From NCBI GenBank assembly GCA_002733415.1, contig NVVR01000001.1:196493-260492 (forward strand): a DNA stretch of 64,000 nucleotides. The letters are read 5' to 3'. Below are positions 42,501 through 53,017 of the stretch, one piece after another. A model generated the notes under the pieces. That model worked only from the letters and a program-made list of their open reading frames with translations. It was not told the origin of the DNA and searched no databases. Source of the DNA: Kordia sp. GTDB lineage: Bacteria > Bacteroidota > Bacteroidia > Flavobacteriales > Flavobacteriaceae. Each line of letters opens with the position of its first letter. Position 1 is the stretch's first letter. The translations under genes and the position numbers were made by a program.

Positions 42501-43889
42501 ATGGGGTCTCATTACGAAGCACCGATAAGAAAACCTTTGGTTACTGGTAATAAATCGTATCACGATGTATCAGTAGATGTTGCTAGACCTGTTGAAGGTC
42601 GTGCTAATAAACAATGGTGGATTGTCTTTTCTATTTCATTAGCCGCTTTCCTTTGGGGAATAGGATGTATCATTTACACAATTTCTACAGGTATTGGTAC
42701 CTGGGGATTAAACAAGACCGTAGGTTGGGCTTGGGATATTACTAACTTCGTTTGGTGGGTTGGTATTGGTCATGCAGGAACATTGATTTCCGCAGTACTA
42801 CTTTTATTCCGTCAGAAATGGCGTATGGGTATTAACCGTTCTGCAGAAGCAATGACGATTTTTGCCGTAATGCAAGCAGGACTGTTCCCGTTAGTTCACA
42901 TGGGACGTCCATGGTTAGGATACTGGGTATTCCCTATTCCAAATCAATTTGGTTCATTGTGGGTAAACTTTAACTCTCCTTTATTATGGGATGTATTCGC
43001 AATATCAACGTACTTATCAGTATCATTAGTTTTCTGGTGGACTGGTTTATTACCTGATTTTGCAATGTTACGTGATAGAGCAGTAAAGCCTTTTCAAAAG
43101 AAAATTTACGCATTAGTAAGTTTCGGTTGGTCTGGTAGAGCAAAGGATTGGCAACGTTTTGAAGAAGTATCATTGGTATTAGCAGGTTTAGCTACGCCAT
43201 TAGTACTTTCAGTACATACGATTGTATCTTTTGATTTCGCAACATCAATCATTCCAGGTTGGCATACAACAATATTCCCTCCGTACTTCGTTGCAGGGGC
43301 AGTATTTTCAGGATTCGCAATGGTAAACACCTTGTTAATCATTATGAGAAAAGTATGTAATTTCGAAGACTATATTACAATGCAGCATATCGAGTTAATG
43401 AACTTGGTAATTATGCTTACAGGTTCTATTGTAGGTGTAGCATATATAACAGAGCTATTTATGGCTTGGTATTCAGGAGTTGAGTACGAACAATATGCAT
43501 TCTTAAACAGAGCAACTGGTCCTTATGCTTGGGCATACTGGTCAATGATGATATGTAATGTATTCTCTCCTCAGTTTATGTGGATTAAGAAATTGCGTAG
43601 AAGTATCATGTTCTCTTTCATCATCTCTATTGTTGTAAACATAGGAATGTGGTTTGAGCGTTTTGTAATTATTGTTACTTCTTTACATAGAGATTACTTA
43701 CCATCATCATGGACAATGTTCTCACCAACATTTGTTGATATTGGTATATTTATAGGTACTATAGGTTTCTTCTTTGTATTGTTCTTATTATACGCAAGAA
43801 CATTCCCTGTAATTGCACAGGCAGAGATCAAGTCTATTTTGAAATCATCAGGAGATAAATACAAAAAAACTAGCGAAAGTCATGAGTAG
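42501..43889 (+). CDS. actC: Alternative complex III quinol-binding subunit, NrfD-like ActC
   Basis: This 462-residue NrfD/PsrC-family membrane protein has about ten hydrophobic segments. The quinol pocket region is suggested by WVGIGHAGTLISAVLLLFRQ (about 87-106) and by SVHTIVSFDFATSIIPGWH (about 237-255). It anchors ActB and oxidises menaquinol. It is 35 bases after actB and overlaps the actD start by 8 bases. Confidence 0.94.
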   Translation: MGSHYEAPIRKPLVTGNKSYHDVSVDVARPVEGRANKQWWIVFSISLAAFLWGIGCIIYTISTGIGTWGLNKTVGWAWDITNFVWWVGIGHAGTLISAVLLLFRQKWRMGINRSAEAMTIFAVMQAGLFPLVHMGRPWLGYWVFPIPNQFGSLWVNFNSPLLWDVFAISTYLSVSLVFWWTGLLPDFAMLRDRAVKPFQKKIYALVSFGWSGRAKDWQRFEEVSLVLAGLATPLVLSVHTIVSFDFATSIIPGWHTTIFPPYFVAGAVFSGFAMVNTLLIIMRKVCNFEDYITMQHIELMNLVIMLTGSIVGVAYITELFMAWYSGVEYEQYAFLNRATGPYAWAYWSMMICNVFSPQFMWIKKLRRSIMFSFIISIVVNIGMWFERFVIIVTSLHRDYLPSSWTMFSPTFVDIGIFIGTIGFFFVLFLLYARTFPVIAQAEIKSILKSSGDKYKKTSESHE

Positions 43890-44409
43890 TCAGAAAGTAG
43901 TTCACGCGTTTTATACTGACGATGATGTGTTGTTAGATGCTGTTAAAACAGTACAGGATGCACATTATCATATCGAAGAGGTTTTTACACCTTTTCCAGT
44001 ACACGGATTAGATAAAGCATTGGGTTTAGCACCAACACGTTTAGCAATTACATCATTTATGTATGGTATTGTAGGTGTATGTGTAGCTACAGTTATGATG
44101 AATTATATTATGATTCAGGACTGGCCACAAGATATTGGAGGAAAACCAAGTTTTACCTACATTCAAAATATGCCAGCATTTGTGCCAATTATGTTTGAAT
44201 TAACGGTATTCTTTGCTGCCCATTTAATGGTACTTACTTTTTATATGAGAAGTAGATTATGGCCATTTAAGCAGGCTGAAAATCCTGATGTAAGAACAAC
44301 AGATGATCACTTCCTTATGGAAATTCCTGCAGGAGATGATGTAGAAGCATTACAGACTTTATTAAAAGAAACTGGTGCGGTAGAAATTAACCTAACTGAA
44401 AAGCACTAA
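43882..44409 (+). CDS. actD: DUF3341 membrane subunit, ActD
   Basis: The 175-residue protein has an N-terminal soluble region (about 1-50, FYTDDDVLLDAVKTVQDAHY), two membrane helices (about 57-80 and 98-122), and a C-terminal soluble tail, which is the DUF3341/ActD layout. It is a structural subunit of ACIII with no cofactor motif. The start codon lies inside actC (8-base overlap), and the stop is 2 bases before actE. Confidence 0.93.
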   Translation: MSSQKVVHAFYTDDDVLLDAVKTVQDAHYHIEEVFTPFPVHGLDKALGLAPTRLAITSFMYGIVGVCVATVMMNYIMIQDWPQDIGGKPSFTYIQNMPAFVPIMFELTVFFAAHLMVLTFYMRSRLWPFKQAENPDVRTTDDHFLMEIPAGDDVEALQTLLKETGAVEINLTEKH

Positions 44410-44411
44410 TT

Positions 44412-44963
44412 ATGATGAAGATTTTAGTTAAAGCAATAGCAGTAGTAGGAATTTTAGCAATGGTGTCTTGTAACGAAAGTTCAACACCAAACTATCAATT
44501 CTTTCCGAATATGTATCAATCGGTAGGGTATGAAACATATAGTGAGTCAGCAGCGTTTAACAACGGAGTTGCAGCACAATTACCAGTTGATGGTACTATA
44601 AAAAGAGGATGGATGCCTTATGAAGTAGCAAATACTGCTGAAGGAAAAATATTCGCTAAAGATAGTTTAGTCAGTCCTATAAAAAGTACTGAAAAAAATC
44701 TTGCTACTGGTAAAGAATTGTTCGGTATTTACTGTACAGTTTGTCACGGTAAAAAAGGAAAAGGTGATGGTGGCTTAGTAAAGAGCGAAAAGTTCTTAGG
44801 AGTTCCTAACTATAAAGATAGAGATATTACAACAGGTAGTGTTTACCACACTATTTACTACGGATTGAACTCTATGGGATCTCATGCAGGTCAGTTAAAT
44901 GAAAACGAACGTTGGCAAGTTGCAATGTACGTGAGTAAGCTTAAGGCGGATTTAACCAAATAA
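44412..44963 (+). CDS. actE: Monoheme cytochrome c subunit, ActE
   Basis: The 183-residue protein has a lipoprotein signal (GILAMVSC, about residue 20) and one heme site CTVCHGKKGKGDGG (about 107-120). The distal Met may be in SMGSHAG near 155. It carries electrons from the ActA hemes toward the oxidase. The signal and tight spacing within the act operon support the call. Confidence 0.93.
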   Translation: MMKILVKAIAVVGILAMVSCNESSTPNYQFFPNMYQSVGYETYSESAAFNNGVAAQLPVDGTIKRGWMPYEVANTAEGKIFAKDSLVSPIKSTEKNLATGKELFGIYCTVCHGKKGKGDGGLVKSEKFLGVPNYKDRDITTGSVYHTIYYGLNSMGSHAGQLNENERWQVAMYVSKLKADLTK

Positions 44964-44985
44964 GAAATTAGATTAAGATATAGAT

Positions 44986-46404
44986 ATGTACGATTTTTCT
45001 AAAAAATTAAAGCTGTGGGCTATCGGATTGATGGTAGTTGGAGCTATTGGTATTATAGCAGGTTTTATGGCTGCACCTTCAACGGTACAGGATGTAGAAC
45101 AAATTTTAGCTGATAGCCATCACGGTGGTGGTCATGATACTGAAGCTGCTACACACGGAACTGTTGATGCTCACGGCGAGGCTGATCATGGTAAGTCACA
45201 TAGTGAAGAAGCACATCATCAAGAATCTCATGGTGATAAGGCAGCACATGCAGCTAATGCACATGATAATGAACACACAAAACATTTAAAACACGTGTTG
45301 GTTCAATTACAAAATAAGCCTTGGGCGGCATTATATGTAGCGTGTTTCTTTTTTATGATGATTGCTTTAGGAGCTTTAGCTTTTTATGCAATTAACAGAG
45401 CAGCACAAGCAGGATGGTCTCCATTATTATTTAGAGTAATGGAAGCAATAACATCATACTTACCAGTTGGTTTAGTTATTATGTTAATCATTTTAGGAAT
45501 ATCAACTGTAGGTCATGGAAATCATTTGTTTGCTTGGATGCATGCTGATTTAGATCCTACAAGTATTGATTACGATAAATTAATCGACAACAAAAAAGGT
45601 TGGTTAAACGGTGGTTCATTCATGATTAGAGCATTTATTTTTGCAGGACTATGGACTGCTTATCAAGTTGTTTCTAAAAAATGGTCAAGAGCTCAAGATG
45701 AAGCTTCTGATGATAAGTACTTCAAAAAGAACTTTATGCTATCAGCAGGGTTCTTAGTTGTATTTTTATACTCAGAGTCAATCATGTCATGGGATTGGAT
45801 TATGTCATTTGATCCACACTGGTACAGTACATTATTTGGATGGTACGTATTTGCAAGTATGTTTGTAAGTGGTATTACCGTAATTGCATTAGTAACGATA
45901 TTTTTGAAGTCTGGTGAAAAAGATTATTTACCAAAAGTAAGCAACAGTCATATTCACGATTTAGCGAAGTTCATGTTCGGTATTAGCATTTTCTGGACCT
46001 ACTTATGGTTCTCGCAATTCATGTTAATCTGGTATGCAGATATTCCTGAAGAGGTAACGTACTTCGTAACACGTATACAGGACTATAACTTGCCTTTCTT
46101 TGGTATGGTGGTTATGAACTTTGTGTTCCCGATATTAGTACTGATGAACAGTGATTTCAAACGTGTAAACTGGTTTGTTGTTATCGCAGGTATCGTTATT
46201 TTATTAGGTCATTATGTGGATATATATGTAATGGTTATGCCAGCAACAGTTGGTACACAATGGTCAATAGGATTGCCTGAAGTTTCTTCAGTATTATTCT
46301 TCTTAGGATTGTTTATTTATGTTGTGTTTACAGCATTAACAAAAGCACCTTTGGAGCCTAAACGTAACCCGTTTATTCACGAGAGTGAGCAGTTCCATTA
46401 TTAA
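44986..46404 (+). CDS. actF: Alternative complex III membrane subunit ActF, with His-rich loop
   Basis: The 472-residue NrfD-like subunit has about ten hydrophobic segments and pairs with ActC. After the first helix (about 12-30) comes a polar loop of about 70 residues (about 43-104) with some fifteen His, rich in HHGGGH and AHHQESHGDK-type strings, not part of the membrane core. The rest (SESIMSWDWIMSFDPHW at about 261-277, PVGLVIMLIILGIS) matches the family. The His-rich loop may bind metal; see findings. Confidence 0.93.
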   Translation: MYDFSKKLKLWAIGLMVVGAIGIIAGFMAAPSTVQDVEQILADSHHGGGHDTEAATHGTVDAHGEADHGKSHSEEAHHQESHGDKAAHAANAHDNEHTKHLKHVLVQLQNKPWAALYVACFFFMMIALGALAFYAINRAAQAGWSPLLFRVMEAITSYLPVGLVIMLIILGISTVGHGNHLFAWMHADLDPTSIDYDKLIDNKKGWLNGGSFMIRAFIFAGLWTAYQVVSKKWSRAQDEASDDKYFKKNFMLSAGFLVVFLYSESIMSWDWIMSFDPHWYSTLFGWYVFASMFVSGITVIALVTIFLKSGEKDYLPKVSNSHIHDLAKFMFGISIFWTYLWFSQFMLIWYADIPEEVTYFVTRIQDYNLPFFGMVVMNFVFPILVLMNSDFKRVNWFVVIAGIVILLGHYVDIYVMVMPATVGTQWSIGLPEVSSVLFFLGLFIYVVFTALTKAPLEPKRNPFIHESEQFHY

Positions 46405-46432
46405 AATTAATAAATACTAGATATTAAAAGTA

Positions 46433-47506
46433 ATGACAGTTTTTTTATACATAGTAGTAGCACTTTTAATTGCAATTTCATTATGGCAATTAAGTAAAGT
46501 TGTTAAAATTTACAAGGCATCAAAGTTAGATACTGAGGTTGCAAATGATGCTGATAACAAAACCCAAGGTGGTTTAATGTTATTGTACTTGATATTCATT
46601 TTTGCATTTACATTCTATGGTTTTTATGCTTGGAGTGAAGTAATGTTAGGGACACCTGCTTCGGCCCACGGTCCTAATTATGACTTGTTAATGAACGTAT
46701 CATGGGCAATCATTTTCCCCGTATTCTTTGCAGTACAGTTTTTATTACACTATTTCGCCTTTAAATATCAAGGCAAGGAAGGTAACAAAGCGTTGTATTA
46801 TTCTGATAACATGAAGTTAGAGATGATTTGGACTATTGTTCCAGTAATCGTTTTAACAATATTAATCTTATTCGGATTATTCAGTTGGAATGACATCATG
46901 TCTTTTGACTTTGAAGATGAAGCGGAACAACCAATAGTTGTTGAATTATATGCACAACAGTTTAGCTGGACTGCACGTTATGCAGGAGCTGATAATACTT
47001 TAGGTGATGCAAATGTTCGTTTAATTGACTATGATAACGTAAATGTATTAGGATTAGATACTTCTGATAAAAATTACGCTGATGATGTGATCGCTAAAGA
47101 ATTGCACTTACCAGTGGGTAAACGTGTACACTTTAAGATTCGTTCGCAAGATGTATTGCACTCTGCATATATGCCTCACTTTAGAGCGCAAATGAACTGT
47201 GTACCAGGTATGGTAACTGAATTTTCATTCATTCCTACAGTAACTACTGTTGATATGCGTAAGGATGATAAAATTGTTGCGAAAATTGCAAGAATCAATG
47301 TTTTAAGAGCTGAACGTAGAAAAGCTGGAGAAGATTTAGACGAGGAAGACTATATATTTGATTACTTATTGTTATGTAATAAAATATGTGGACAATCACA
47401 CTACAACATGCAAATGAAAATTGTAGTTGAAACTCCTGAAGAATATGCTGCTTGGATGAGAACTCAGGATAAGGCTAAGGATGTTATTACTGTAGCAGGA
47501 AACTAA
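46433..47506 (+). CDS. coxB: Cytochrome c oxidase subunit II
   Basis: The 357-residue protein has three hydrophobic segments (about 1-20, 43-65 and 125-150), one more than usual at its N-terminus, then the cupredoxin domain. CuA ligands are seen in HSAYMPHFRAQMNCVPGM (about 244-261) and CNKICGQSHYNMQM (about 313-326). It receives electrons from cytochrome c. It lies 28 bases after actF and is followed by coxA, so ACIII and the oxidase are co-transcribed, in line with known ACIII-oxidase supercomplexes. Confidence 0.93.
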   Translation: MTVFLYIVVALLIAISLWQLSKVVKIYKASKLDTEVANDADNKTQGGLMLLYLIFIFAFTFYGFYAWSEVMLGTPASAHGPNYDLLMNVSWAIIFPVFFAVQFLLHYFAFKYQGKEGNKALYYSDNMKLEMIWTIVPVIVLTILILFGLFSWNDIMSFDFEDEAEQPIVVELYAQQFSWTARYAGADNTLGDANVRLIDYDNVNVLGLDTSDKNYADDVIAKELHLPVGKRVHFKIRSQDVLHSAYMPHFRAQMNCVPGMVTEFSFIPTVTTVDMRKDDKIVAKIARINVLRAERRKAGEDLDEEDYIFDYLLLCNKICGQSHYNMQMKIVVETPEEYAAWMRTQDKAKDVITVAGN

Positions 47507-47545
47507 TTAATAGATTTACAAAATTATATAACCATATATAAAGTT

Positions 47546-49315
47546 ATGTCACAAGACGATCACGGACACCACAAAGAGACATTCGTTACTAAATACATCT
47601 TTAGTATCGATCATAAAATGATCTCTAAGCAATACTTGATTACTGGTATTTTCATGGGAATTATAGGTATTGCAATGTCAATGCTTTTCAGATTACAATT
47701 AGCATGGCCAGAAGAGCCATTTAAAATAATGGAACTTCTTTTAGGAGGTACTATGGCTCCAGGTGGGGTTTTAAATGCTGATGCTTATTTAGCATTGGTA
47801 ACTATTCACGGTACCATCATGGTATTCTTTGTACTTACAGCAGGACTGAGTGGTACGTTTAGTAACTTATTAATTCCATTGCAAATTGGTGCAAGGGATA
47901 TGGCATCAGGTTTTTTAAACATGGTATCATACTGGTTATTCTTTTTATCAAGTGTAATCATGTTAATTTCTTTATTTGTTGAAGCTGGACCAGCATCAGC
48001 AGGTTGGACTGTTTACCCTCCATTATCTGCTTTACCGCAAGCGATACCTGGTTCAGGAATGGGTATGACACTTTGGTTAGTATCAATGGCTATCTTTATT
48101 GCTTCTTCTTTATTAGGATCATTAAATTACATTGTAACGGTAATCAATTTACGTACAAAAGGAATGACAATGACGCGTTTGCCATTAACAATATGGACGT
48201 TCTTTGTAACTGCAATTATTGGAGTTGTATCGTTCCCGGTATTGTTCTCCGCAGCATTATTATTGATCATGGATAGAAGTTTCGGTACTTCATTCTACTT
48301 ATCTGATATATTTATTAACGGTGAAGTATTGCATTACCAAGGAGGATCTCCTGTATTGTTTGAACACTTATTCTGGTTCTTAGGACATCCTGAGGTATAC
48401 ATTGTATTATTACCAGCATTAGGGATTACTTCTGAAGTTATTGCAACCAACTCACGTAAACCAATTTTCGGATACCGTGCCATGATTGCATCTATCTTAG
48501 CAATTGCATTTTTATCAACTATCGTATGGGGTCACCATATGTTTATCTCTGGTATGAATCCATTTTTAGGATCAGTATTTACATTTACTACTTTGTTAAT
48601 TGCAATTCCATCTGCGGTAAAAGCATTTAACTACATCACTACTTTATGGAAAGGTAACTTGCAGTTTAACCCTGCAATGCTATTCTCTATCGGATTGGTT
48701 TCTACGTTCGTTTCAGGAGGTTTAACAGGAATCATTTTAGGAGATAGTACATTAGATATCAACGTTCACGATACCATGTTTGTTGTAGCGCATTTCCACT
48801 TGGTAATGGGGGTAACAGCAGTTTACGGATTCTTAGCAGGTGTATACCACTGGTTCCCTAAAATGTTTGGTAAAATGATGAGTAAAAAATTAGGGTACTT
48901 ACACTTCTGGATTACAGCAGTAGGTGCTTACGGAGTATTTTATCCAATGCACTTTACAGGATTGGCTGGTTTACCACGTCGTTATTACAACAACACAAGT
49001 TTCCCGATATTTGATGACTTAACTGATATTAATATTATCATTACAGTATTTGCATTAATCACAGGATTAGGACAGCTGATATTTTTATACAACTTCATCA
49101 ATAGTATTTTCAACGGTGAAAAAGCACCTCAAAATCCTTGGAGATCAACTACACTTGAATGGACTACTCCAGTAGAACATATGCACGGAAACTGGCCAGG
49201 AGATATCCCTGAAGTACACCGTTGGTCATATGACTACAGTAAGCCAGGACATGATGAAGATTTTGTTCCACAAAATGTTCCAATGAAACCAGGTGAAAAA
49301 GAATTACATCACTAG
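47546..49315 (+). CDS. coxA: Cytochrome c oxidase subunit I
   Basis: The 589-residue heme-copper oxidase core has about twelve membrane helices. Signature: the HPEVYIVLLPALG helix with the CuB-ligand His and cross-linked Tyr (about 278-290), the CuB His pair in WGHHMF (about 328-333), and the heme His in FVVAHFHLVMG (about 412-422). It reduces O2 to water and pumps protons. The operon ends here at a terminator; subunit III is not in the window. Confidence 0.95.
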   Translation: MSQDDHGHHKETFVTKYIFSIDHKMISKQYLITGIFMGIIGIAMSMLFRLQLAWPEEPFKIMELLLGGTMAPGGVLNADAYLALVTIHGTIMVFFVLTAGLSGTFSNLLIPLQIGARDMASGFLNMVSYWLFFLSSVIMLISLFVEAGPASAGWTVYPPLSALPQAIPGSGMGMTLWLVSMAIFIASSLLGSLNYIVTVINLRTKGMTMTRLPLTIWTFFVTAIIGVVSFPVLFSAALLLIMDRSFGTSFYLSDIFINGEVLHYQGGSPVLFEHLFWFLGHPEVYIVLLPALGITSEVIATNSRKPIFGYRAMIASILAIAFLSTIVWGHHMFISGMNPFLGSVFTFTTLLIAIPSAVKAFNYITTLWKGNLQFNPAMLFSIGLVSTFVSGGLTGIILGDSTLDINVHDTMFVVAHFHLVMGVTAVYGFLAGVYHWFPKMFGKMMSKKLGYLHFWITAVGAYGVFYPMHFTGLAGLPRRYYNNTSFPIFDDLTDINIIITVFALITGLGQLIFLYNFINSIFNGEKAPQNPWRSTTLEWTTPVEHMHGNWPGDIPEVHRWSYDYSKPGHDEDFVPQNVPMKPGEKELHH

Positions 49316-49348
49316 CATTATGGCGAAAGCGATAATCTCACAATAACT

Positions 49349-49382
49349 AAAAACCCTTTCTGTTTCAGAAAGGTTTTTTTTT
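49349..49382 (+). terminator. Terminator of the act-cox operon
   Basis: The stem CCTTTCTG / CAGAAAGG with loop TTT and a run of nine T lies 39 bases after the coxA stop. Confidence 0.85.
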
Positions 49383-49408
49383 GGTATATGTAATAAAGGA
49401 ATGGTTGT

Positions 49409-50329
<921 letters not shown>

Positions 50330-50365
50330 AATTTTTAGTTTGTCTCTTAAAGTTACAAAAAACAA

Positions 50366-50865
50366 GCTTAATGCTAAAAGGAAACTATTTTAAAATAAAC
50401 TAGATTAGATAAATATACATTTCAAAAATGAAATTAATAAAGCCATTTTTTAATCTGCATATCAAAATAATCTTGGGTGTAGCCCTTGTAAAACTGTACT
50501 ATTAGTTAAACAAAATAGAATAAAAATAAATTCATATATAGCGGAGTAGGAAAAATATTGAAACTTAGAGATGTTTTAGTTTATGGTGGTAATATTGAAT
50601 CAACTAGTTTTGGAGATAGAACTGAGAATTATTTAAATTTGTCTTCTGAGATGTTTTTACAATTTATAAAGATGTATTTCTTTATGTGATATAAAAAGGA
50701 TTGTATTAATTAATGTATGCTAAGTTTTATTGATGTACTTTCAATCCCTCCCCAATGGAAGCTTAATATTGATTGCTTAAACCTAATAAAGTAATTAACA
50801 ATTATCAACTTAACTATTGTTAATAAAACAAACATTATGTGACTGGTAATAGACGAATTGATTTG
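50366..50865. other. 500-base AT-rich intergenic region
   Basis: No supported gene. A 43-codon open stretch starting at a TTG near 50558 (reading LKLRDVLVYGGNIESTSFGD) has no ATG start and no recognisable family. It could be a remnant. No terminator or strong palindrome was seen. Confidence 0.5.
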
Positions 50866-50873
50866 TAAATTTG
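50866..50873 (+). promoter_or_regulatory. -7 element directly before a start codon
   Basis: TAAATTTG ends 3 bases before the ATG at 50877, as in the YgiQ gene, pointing to a leaderless or nearly leaderless transcript. Confidence 0.4.
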
Positions 50874-50876
50874 GGT

Positions 50877-51137
50877 ATGGGGGAAATAGAAAACTTAATA
50901 CTTAGAATATTAGAATCGACATCTATTGATGAAAAAACAAGGTTGGGAAAAGAAACAGTTGAATCATTTAAAAGTTTCAATTCAGTAAATGATATTCCAA
51001 TAGCTATTCAATTAAACTTGTCATTACGTTTGAGAGATGCTATTGATAACTTCGTTATCCAAGATAATCTGACATCACGTAAAACATTAGAAAACTTCTT
51101 CCTGTCAACTAATTTTGATCTCCATGAATCTAGTTAA
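50877..51137 (+). CDS. Hypothetical small soluble protein
   Basis: From the ATG at 50877 the product is 86 residues (MGEIENLILRILES ...). It is acidic and helical by pattern, without signal peptide or Cys. I do not recognise a family. Coding support is the intact frame, the -7 element and a composition like its neighbours. The C-terminus (KTLENFFLSTNFDLHESS) shows nothing diagnostic. Confidence 0.5.
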   Translation: MGEIENLILRILESTSIDEKTRLGKETVESFKSFNSVNDIPIAIQLNLSLRLRDAIDNFVIQDNLTSRKTLENFFLSTNFDLHESS

Positions 51138-51187
51138 AGCATTGTAAATACTAATCAATAAGGTAGTTCTCACAAATTACTTTTTAT

Positions 51188-51211
51188 ACTACCTCTGATT
51201 GAATGAATAGG
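51188..51211. repeat. 24-bp duplicated motif, copy 1
   Basis: ACTACCTCTGATTGAATGAA continues to ATAGG and matches 52115-52138 at 21 of 24 positions. It lies 167 bases before the peroxiredoxin start codon. Confidence 0.5.
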
Positions 51212-51378
51212 TTGTAATGATGAAGCTGAATGGATTGTGTGTTGAGGTGAATTTTATAATGATTATTGTAAACATTTACCAAAGCTATGAGGGCTAATAT
51301 TAGCAGGTGAAGACATCATAGAATATATATTTTATTTATCTTACCGCTATAATAGATATAAATCAAATAAAACTAAAA

Positions 51379-52020
51379 ATGAGTACAATTAGATTAGGAG
51401 ATGAAGCTCCAAACTTTACAGCACAATCAACAGAAGGTGAAATTAACTTTCATAACTGGTTAGGGAACAGTTGGGGGATATTATTTTCTCATCCGGCAGA
51501 CTACACTCCTGTTTGTACAACTGAATTAGGAACTGTTGCTAAATATAAAAAAGAATTCGATAAGAGAAATGTAAAAGTAGTGGCACTAAGCGTTGATGGG
51601 CTTGATTCACATAGCGGATGGATAAAAGATATTAACGAGACGCAGAATACATCTGTTAATTTCCCAATAATTGCTGATGAAGATAAAAAAGTAGCAATGC
51701 TTTATGATATGATACATCCAAATGCAGATAATAAACTTACAGTTAGGTCTGTATTTGTAATTGGATCGGATAAAAAAGTAAAATTAATGATTACTTATCC
51801 TGCCTCTACAGGTAGGAATTTTGATGAATTACTAAGAGTAATAGATTCATTACAATTGACAGCTTATCATAAAGTTGCTACCCCTGCAAATTGGAATAAT
51901 GGTGATGATTGTGTGATTGTTCCTTCTGTTACAAATGATGAAATACCAGGCTTATTCCCTAAAGGGCATACAGAAGTTAAACCTTATTTAAGGTTAACCC
52001 CTCAACCAAATTGGAATTAA
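51379..52020 (+). CDS. 1-Cys peroxiredoxin (Prx6 type)
   Basis: The 213-residue thiol peroxidase has the peroxidatic motif HPADYTPVCTTELG (about 37-50, Cys about 45) and the catalytic Arg in LTVRSVFVIGSD (about 120-131). The long C-terminal domain (about 150-213, PANWNNGDDCVIVPSVTNDE) marks the Prx6/1-Cys group. There is no second Cys at the typical resolving position. It reduces peroxides in the cytoplasm. A hairpin terminator follows and a duplicated 24-bp motif lies on either side. Confidence 0.93.
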   Translation: MSTIRLGDEAPNFTAQSTEGEINFHNWLGNSWGILFSHPADYTPVCTTELGTVAKYKKEFDKRNVKVVALSVDGLDSHSGWIKDINETQNTSVNFPIIADEDKKVAMLYDMIHPNADNKLTVRSVFVIGSDKKVKLMITYPASTGRNFDELLRVIDSLQLTAYHKVATPANWNNGDDCVIVPSVTNDEIPGLFPKGHTEVKPYLRLTPQPNWN

Positions 52021-52075
52021 CATCAATAAGGATATTAAAAGTTTATGTAGTATCAATTCAATATAAACAACAACT

Positions 52076-52108
52076 AAAGGCAATCCTAACGGGTTGTCTT
52101 TCTTATTT
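52076..52108 (+). terminator. Probable terminator after the peroxiredoxin gene
   Basis: An 11-bp stem (AAAGGCAATCC with GGGTTGTCTTT, two G-U pairs) and a TAAC loop is followed by TCTTATTT, starting 56 bases past the stop. Confidence 0.6.
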
Positions 52109-52114
52109 ATGACA

Positions 52115-52138
52115 ACTATCTCTGATTGAAGGTATAGG
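52115..52138. repeat. 24-bp duplicated motif, copy 2
   Basis: ACTATCTCTGATTGAAGGTA continues to TAGG. It lies 108 bases before the next start codon, in the same orientation as copy 1 before the peroxiredoxin gene. Confidence 0.5.
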
Positions 52139-52246
52139 CAGTTAGAAGGGTTCATTTAAATATTATTCTATAGTGTTTAGTTAGGGTAAATGATTTCGTT
52201 CCTGTTTTATTAGTATAGTTATTTTGTAACCTAATAAAACCTACTT

Positions 52247-52960
52247 ATGACAAATTACTTAATTATTTTTATGGGATTCTTATTTGGTGGTTCTTCAGTT
52301 GCCCAAAAACATGAGGTTGGGCTGTTTTTAGGTGGGTCTAATGTTATTTCAGATGTTGGATCAACAGATGTTATCAATCCCAATGATGTTGTCATTGGAG
52401 GGGTGTATAAATGGAATAGAACCCCTCGATACTCATTTCGTTTATCTGTAAATTATGCCAACGTTCATGGAGAAGATTCTAAATCAAATGACTCTAAACA
52501 GCGAGCAAGAGACTACTCTTTCAGAAACGCGATTAAAGAAGTGTCAGTTGGTATTGAATATAATTTAATAAACTTTGATTTGCATGACAGAAATAGGTTG
52601 TTTACTAAAATTACACCGTATGTATATTCTGGATTATCGTTCTTTCATTATGATGCATTGTATTTAAAAGGAGGTAAGACAGTACAGAAATTTAATAGTC
52701 ACAGTACTTTTGCAATTCCATTAAGTTTGGGTGTTAAAACAACGCTATCAAGTAGGTTTATCCTTGGGTTTGAAACTGGTGTTCGCTATACCTTTACCGA
52801 CGATCTTGATGGGAGTAATCCTGTAAGAGATAAGGCTCCTTATGAATCATTAAAGTTTGGTAACACAAAAAATAATGATTGGTATGTATTTACTGGTGTT
52901 ACGTTAACCTATACTTTTGGAAAAAAACCTTGTATTTGTCCAGAAGGAAATAAGTATTAA
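52247..52960 (+). CDS. Outer-membrane beta-barrel protein (THC0290_0291-like)
   Basis: The 237-residue protein has a signal peptide (about 1-19) and strands with the alternating pattern of a beta-barrel (EVGLFLGGSNVISDVG at about 24-39, KWNRTPRYSFRLSVNY, VSVGIEYNLINF, YVFTGVTLTYTFGKK). DVGST and GGVYKWNRTPRYSFRL are shared by a flavobacterial family known as THC0290_0291. It should sit in the outer membrane. Function unknown. Confidence 0.8.
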   Translation: MTNYLIIFMGFLFGGSSVAQKHEVGLFLGGSNVISDVGSTDVINPNDVVIGGVYKWNRTPRYSFRLSVNYANVHGEDSKSNDSKQRARDYSFRNAIKEVSVGIEYNLINFDLHDRNRLFTKITPYVYSGLSFFHYDALYLKGGKTVQKFNSHSTFAIPLSLGVKTTLSSRFILGFETGVRYTFTDDLDGSNPVRDKAPYESLKFGNTKNNDWYVFTGVTLTYTFGKKPCICPEGNKY

Positions 52961-52966
52961 TGTATT

Positions 52967-52997
52967 AAAAAAGGCCTTACTTAGTAAGGCCTTTTTT
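52967..52997. terminator. Bidirectional terminator after the beta-barrel gene
   Basis: Perfect stem AAAAAAGGCCTTAC / GTAAGGCCTTTTTT with loop TTA, between convergent genes. Confidence 0.9.
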
Positions 52998-53017
52998 AAT
53001 ATGATATAATGTGTATA

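Noticed and set aside
43106..43342. 78-residue minus-strand frame within actC
   Set aside because: It is antisense to the NrfD-like gene and has no independent support.
47109..47125. CCAGTGGG string similar to the R1 palindrome in coxB
   Set aside because: Only the short string matches, inside a conserved coding region (LPVGKR); this is chance.
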